DNA of 64,000 nt from Latrodectus hesperus. Its lineage: Eukaryota; Arthropoda; Arachnida; Araneae; Theridiidae. A model generated the notes under the pieces. The model was not told the DNA's origin. It made no database searches and saw nothing but the letters and a program-made list of their open reading frames with translations. The position numbers and the translations under genes are program-made. Positions 59,153 to 64,000 of this stretch are shown in pieces. The DNA is taken from contig CM075850.1 in the NCBI GenBank assembly GCA_037975125.1, positions 67,955,890 through 68,019,889 of the forward strand. Direction: 5' to 3'. The first letter of the stretch is position 1. Each line of letters begins with the position of its first letter.

Positions 59153-59329
59153 CTTACCTACTTTGTTTTTGACTATTACTGGTACATCAGTAATAGTCAA
59201 AAATAAATTAGTTAAGGTTTCTTATCTACTTTGTTTTTTTTAAGTAGGTAAGGTTTAAGTAGGTTTAGTAGGTAAGGTAGTGAGTAAGTAAAGTAGTAGT
59301 AACGAGTAGGTAAAAACAAAGTAGGTAAG
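59153..59329. repeat. Nested inverted repeats with GTAGGTAAG tandem motifs
   Basis: Two perfect foldbacks are superimposed. The outer arms are 18 bp, CTTACCTACTTTGTTTTT at 59153-59170 and its complement at 59312-59329. A 16-bp inner pair is TTTTTGACTATTACTG at 59166-59181 and its complement at 59188-59203, with a 6-base loop. Between them GTAGGTAAG/AAGTAGGT is repeated several times. The two stems share bases 59166-59170, so they are alternative structures. Confidence 0.85.
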
Positions 59330-59339
59330 GTAGAGGTAC

Positions 59340-62300
59340 TCTTTGCCTTATCAAACCACTGATCATTTAAATGTCACTTTAATCATGAGGACAGTTCAAA
59401 ATTTCTATTATGCTAGTAATCCCTATTTCAAAGGCTATTCAGTGTATTAGGGAAATGTTTAAATTTTTACCATAAAAATATATTTTTTATAAATATTCTT
59501 TATAAAAAGTTAAATATTTATGGTGAAAATATTGTAATTTTAAGTGTCCTTGTGTGCTCTTAACTAATTACTGATTGCTAAGTAGACTCAATGATAGTTT
59601 TTGATTTAGTTACTCTCAATCAGATTGAGTTAATCTCAATAAATTTAGCTTATCTCCGATTACGAATTAAAACCATAAATGGTACACTTTTATAAGCTAG
59701 GGAAATCTGTGTGCGTTTTTGGGCTATTTAATATTCCATCTCGCGTGCTGATCTGTAAAATAAGGATTTTAAAATATTTGTTTTCTAAATTTAAAATTTT
59801 TTACATTTCACTAATTGGAATTAAGACTGAAAAAAAAAAACAGAGAAATACTTATGCATATAAAAGATTAGCTCTAGATTTCCAAGAAAATAAAAAAAAT
59901 ATACTAGATCTTAAATTCATATGTAATTGCGTCATATGTATTGAAAATTGTGACCTTTAAATTTGCGAATATGTGCTCAAAATAAAGACATTTTGAAATA
60001 TATTCTCCTTCCTATGGAATGTTAAAAGATTTTATTCATAAAAGAAAATCCGCCAAACGCTTTTGAGGGATGTTTTAAAATTTGCTTATTTCTATTCAAA
60101 TGCTCATAAAATAATGTTATTCTCATATTTATTAAAACTTTAGGTTTCCTTTTCAAGTAGAAATCATTCGCATCGTACAATCTTTTCCTTATTTTACTTT
60201 TACTGTCATATTTAGCGATTGAATGTTCCATTGTATTTCTTTCTACAGTGTTGTTGTCCAACACTTCATTTTTCTTATTTATCATAAATTTATAATTTTA
60301 AGAAACATATTGTTATGTTGCACTTTAGTCTTTTAAAATTTATACGCTTTTTCATATATTTAATATACGCTATATTTTAAAAATTAAGTAATTGAAGCAA
60401 AAGCCTTTTGAATTTTTATATCATCCCTGATAATCATGTATTGTTAAACTAATACAATTAAATATAACTGAACCGTAAAGTTTCTTTAGTAAATAATTTT
60501 ACACGAAAATATTAAGGTTTTAAAGTAAAATACATTTAAATGAAGTAAATTAAATTTATGATTAATTTGTAAAATGATAAGTATTTTATAAAATAAGCTA
60601 AATAAAAAAATATTCTCCCATTATGAAGTAACAAAATTTTAAACATAAGAAAACTTTGACATTTTTGTTAATACTTTTAATAAAAATTTCTGAGAAACAT
60701 ATAATTTATTGCAAAGAAAAGTTAAATTTTACGTTTTAGAATAAAATGCAATTTAATGATAAAAATTAAATGAAAAATAGACCTTTCGTTAATTTTTTCA
60801 ATTACAATTACATGGCACCTCTATCCAGTGTTATATATTTAATTCAATAAGCAACATTTAGTATGCTTAAAGGGTCCAAAAAACTTTAGTAAACATAAAT
60901 TTTAGAATCAAGTAAAAAATAGTATTTTGTGGTTAAACCACACTCTAAACTCGTTTATAATAGAAGAATAGATCAACATCCATGGTTTATCCATCAATCG
61001 TCGATAAGCGATGTCAAGTAGACATCTGATGGATGTAAAATGGGTGAACTTTGTTTCCATTAGACTGATGGGGCCGACATTTCTCGCGAAGTAGTGATAT
61101 TTTGCTGGTGACATTGTATCTACGTTTTATGGGGAGAATTATATAACATTGCCAAAAGTTATTTTCGAAAGAGTGTTAAATATAGAATAAAATTATTACG
61201 AATGTTATATTTTTAACTTGAGGATGGGTTAGATAAATCTTTTTATAGAAATCCATAATGGAGTATATACCATCTATCTATCTATTGATTTCCGATGTTA
61301 TTTTGAACTGGTTTTAGAAAATTGTATCAATTGCTTAGAGTTCAGCATCAATGTTATAACATTCGCTTATTGGCAACAGGTAATTTTGGACAAGGAATTT
61401 CTAATCCAATCAAGCATTCAGAATAATTTTACTGAATAACAATTTGAGCCTGCAAACAAATATAGAAGGCTCTGGAAAATAAGTATAATTTTATAACGTG
61501 ATTATGTGGTCTCAAACAACTTCTGTCAAATATAATTATGTGTAAAAACTGTGGTAAAAAATTATGTGTAAAAACTGTATGGTGGATTAGGTACTATGAT
61601 AATAGGCCTAATCACTTTTTACCTAATATGTTATGTTAGGTATTACGTAATTGGCCTTTAGTACTCTGAGTGTTTTATGTTAATTTGTTTCGTGAATTTA
61701 TCACTGATTATTTTGGAAACCACTATTTATAATCTTCTAGGATTGCCCAGAACATAAAATAAATTTACATGAAATTTTTATAAATGAAAACACCTACTTC
61801 CAGAATCTCAGCAGTCTCAACTTTCTTCCTTTTAAGAATTTAGATTCACAGACTACGTTTCTACCTTTTGTTTTTACAACTAGTTTCACTGCTTCCGTAG
61901 CGTCATCTCGTGGTTGTCGAAATCATCATTACGATATGGGGAATAGTTCAATGTTTACAAGATTATTACTCACTTATGGGAGTAGTATGTAGACTGAAAG
62001 GACATGAAAATCTGGATGTAGATGAAAGGACATGTAGACTGAAAGGACATGTTAAACAATTTGATAAAATGTCTTGACATAATGCTTTTTAGTTGTCTGT
62101 GCAGCACAAACATTTTTGTAGGAGTTTAATGAGTATAATTTTGAAGAGTACTCGTTGACCTCAAAAGTGCAATATTTTATAATTATATTAGTGGTATATT
62201 AACTATCAAAATTTTACCACTTTACTTAAAGGTGCATTTTGTTCTTTTCATATTAGTTCCAATTACGATCAAATAAGAAATGAATGGACAAAAATTGCAA

Positions 62301-64000
62301 ATTAGACATCATTTTATAAAATGCAGAATCTTTGAAAAAAATGGAATGAGGAATTTTTTTAAATCAATATTGTTCCTTTTACCATAGGAGAGGAATCTAG
62401 TTTATGGAATTTAAAGTATAACAGTTAAAAATAATTTAGTTTCACAAGTAATTAGTTAGAGCTTTGTGTGTGCGGTACCCCGTACTGTATTAAATCATCA
62501 GCAGATTTTGTTTCATCAACATCAAATACCTCATAATTTTGCCCTATGGTTTAGCAACGAAGACGAAACAAATATCAAAATCTTTACAAAACTACATTAA
62601 TTTATACTATTTTTTAAATAGTTGTAATATAATTAGGCGTTGAATTTACACTGATATTTTTAGTGCTGATTTTGATTGGGTCAAAAATATTCAAAAGATG
62701 AAAATTTCTTGACTCAAATTCTAAGTAATCATATTCCAATTCTCCAGGATCTTATACTATCATTATTATTTTTTTGTTCCTCAAATGTTTAAAAAATGAA
62801 ATAATTTGTATATTTATTTTACAGCAATGGCTGAAATATTTTGAAAATTTATTTAGTTGAATATTATCATCAGTAATATTTTTGAATATATCTTTTAAAG
62901 GGTTAAGGTGTGGGGTTAAAGGTTAAGGTGTATATATCTTTTAAAGGGTTAAGGTTATCAAGGTGTGGTAAATTGCATTCTATACGCATTTCACATCAGC
63001 CTTTTGTCGTTTAGAGTCTATCAAATGCCGCCCTTGATTTTTCGAGATAATAGAGAACTAATGTGCCAAATTTCGTACACGTCCGTTAGTTTATTCTGTT
63101 TTGTGAAAAACTATATTATTTGGTCTTCCTTACGTGCTTTTTTGGGTTTATAGTTTTTTGTTAGTTATTGTGCTCTCTTGCTATTTTTTGCTATACTTAT
63201 TCTCCTTGCTGATATATATTTTTTCAAAATATACCCGAATTGGTCCGAATCATATCCGAATATATATCATATTGGTCCGAATTGGTCCGAATTTTCCAAA
63301 TCATACATTGTGCCCTTTTTTATCACTCAATTTTTTATATTTTGAATACGAAATTTTTTACAGATATAGAGTAAATATTGGAATCGTTAAGAAATATATA
63401 CGTTAAATGTTTTTCAAATTTATTGATGTATGTTCGAATGCCCGTTTTTAATTTTTAACGCGTTTTTTAAATTTTTACCCTTTAAAATCTGTCTCGTTAT
63501 TTTTTGGATATAATCATCCTTTCAAGATAATGCTGCAGCTCTTAGTGAAACTATTCAATGTGGTTTTCGAATTGTATATTATTCCACTCCCAATTTTTAT
63601 CCTCTTTACTTTTTTTTTTTTTTGAGAGCTAGAATCATTTCACTATCATAATCTATCATATATCACTATCATAGAATCATTTCAATATCATTAATTTTAT
63701 TAAGTAAAAAAAATACAAAATTGATGAGAATTTTTCAAAAGGTTAGGAATTGCATAAACTAATAAATATTTTACTATAAATAATTATTTCAATAATAAAT
63801 ACTTAATTATACATTAACGATAAATTAATTAGCTCAGTCAACAAATTTATCACATCAGTTAAGTACAATTTGATTAAATATTTTAAGAATTAACACTGAT
63901 GTAAACTTTTTATTTAAAAAAATTCTTTTAAATTGTTGAGTACATTTAATATAATATGCAAGTGAAAAGCTATTTCAGTTATTTAGTTTATTATAAAAAT
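59340..64000. other. AT-rich DNA with no supported gene
   Basis: Unrecognised short frames lie at 60022-60285 (minus, lysine/asparagine-rich) and 60908-61114 (minus). Neither has splice or family support. Small local duplications occur at 61980-62050 (GAAAGGACATG, three times), 62890-62965 (TTTTAAAGGGTTAAGGTG) and 63238-63295 (ATTGGTCCGA). Nothing else is identifiable. Confidence 0.4.

Noticed and set aside
60022..60285. 87-codon minus-strand frame (KSKIRKRLYDANDFYLKRKPKV region) as a gene
   Set aside because: Composition follows local AT-richness, and there are no splice sites or known motifs to support it.

Overview
The window looks like AT-rich, gene-poor nuclear DNA from an arthropod. 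A spider or other arachnid is my best guess. That rests on a divergent ionotropic receptor (IR) gene of the arthropod chemosensory type, a BEL/Pao retrotransposon, several Tc1/mariner families (one with a DUF4817-like N-terminus), tRNA-derived SINEs and many long (AT)n arrays. There is no sign of bacterial organisation, operons, CRISPR or ribosomal RNA.

Layout. (1) Positions 1-3090 hold the last two exons of a plus-strand host gene that I do not recognise. Its C-terminus is proline-rich, and its ~2.7 kb intron carries a decayed non-LTR retrotransposon whose 5' part is inverted relative to its 3' part. (2) About 3.1-9.1 kb is a probable long 3' UTR and then intergenic DNA with a SINE and hairpin-forming repeats. 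(3) At 9167-16107 an IR coding sequence is split at 9829/15550 by an apparently intact BEL/Pao element (9830-15543). The element has 135-bp LTRs differing at one base, a 6-bp target duplication and one uninterrupted ~1700-codon polyprotein. The IR reading frame is open and in phase on both sides. A decayed Tc1-like element begins 39 bp after the IR stop codon. (4) 17.5-53.4 kb has no convincing host gene. It holds decayed Tc1-like copies, an internally deleted mariner, a DUF4817-type element with ~155-bp inverted repeats sitting inside an (AT)n array, SINEs, four copies of one unnamed interspersed repeat, and a relic of an unidentified ORF (~41 kb). (5) 53.4-59.3 kb has a nearly intact Tc1-like element with one altered catalytic residue, a second decayed Tc1-like element with its own terminal repeats, a further relic, and a nested foldback. 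(6) 59.3-64 kb is AT-rich with no supported gene.

Only the IR, the unrecognised gene and the mobile-element genes support functional statements. No multi-gene pathway or novel defence-type system is visible. The most notable item is the recent disruption of the IR by the BEL/Pao element. Boundaries of decayed repeats are approximate, and all family assignments come from reading motifs, not from searches.
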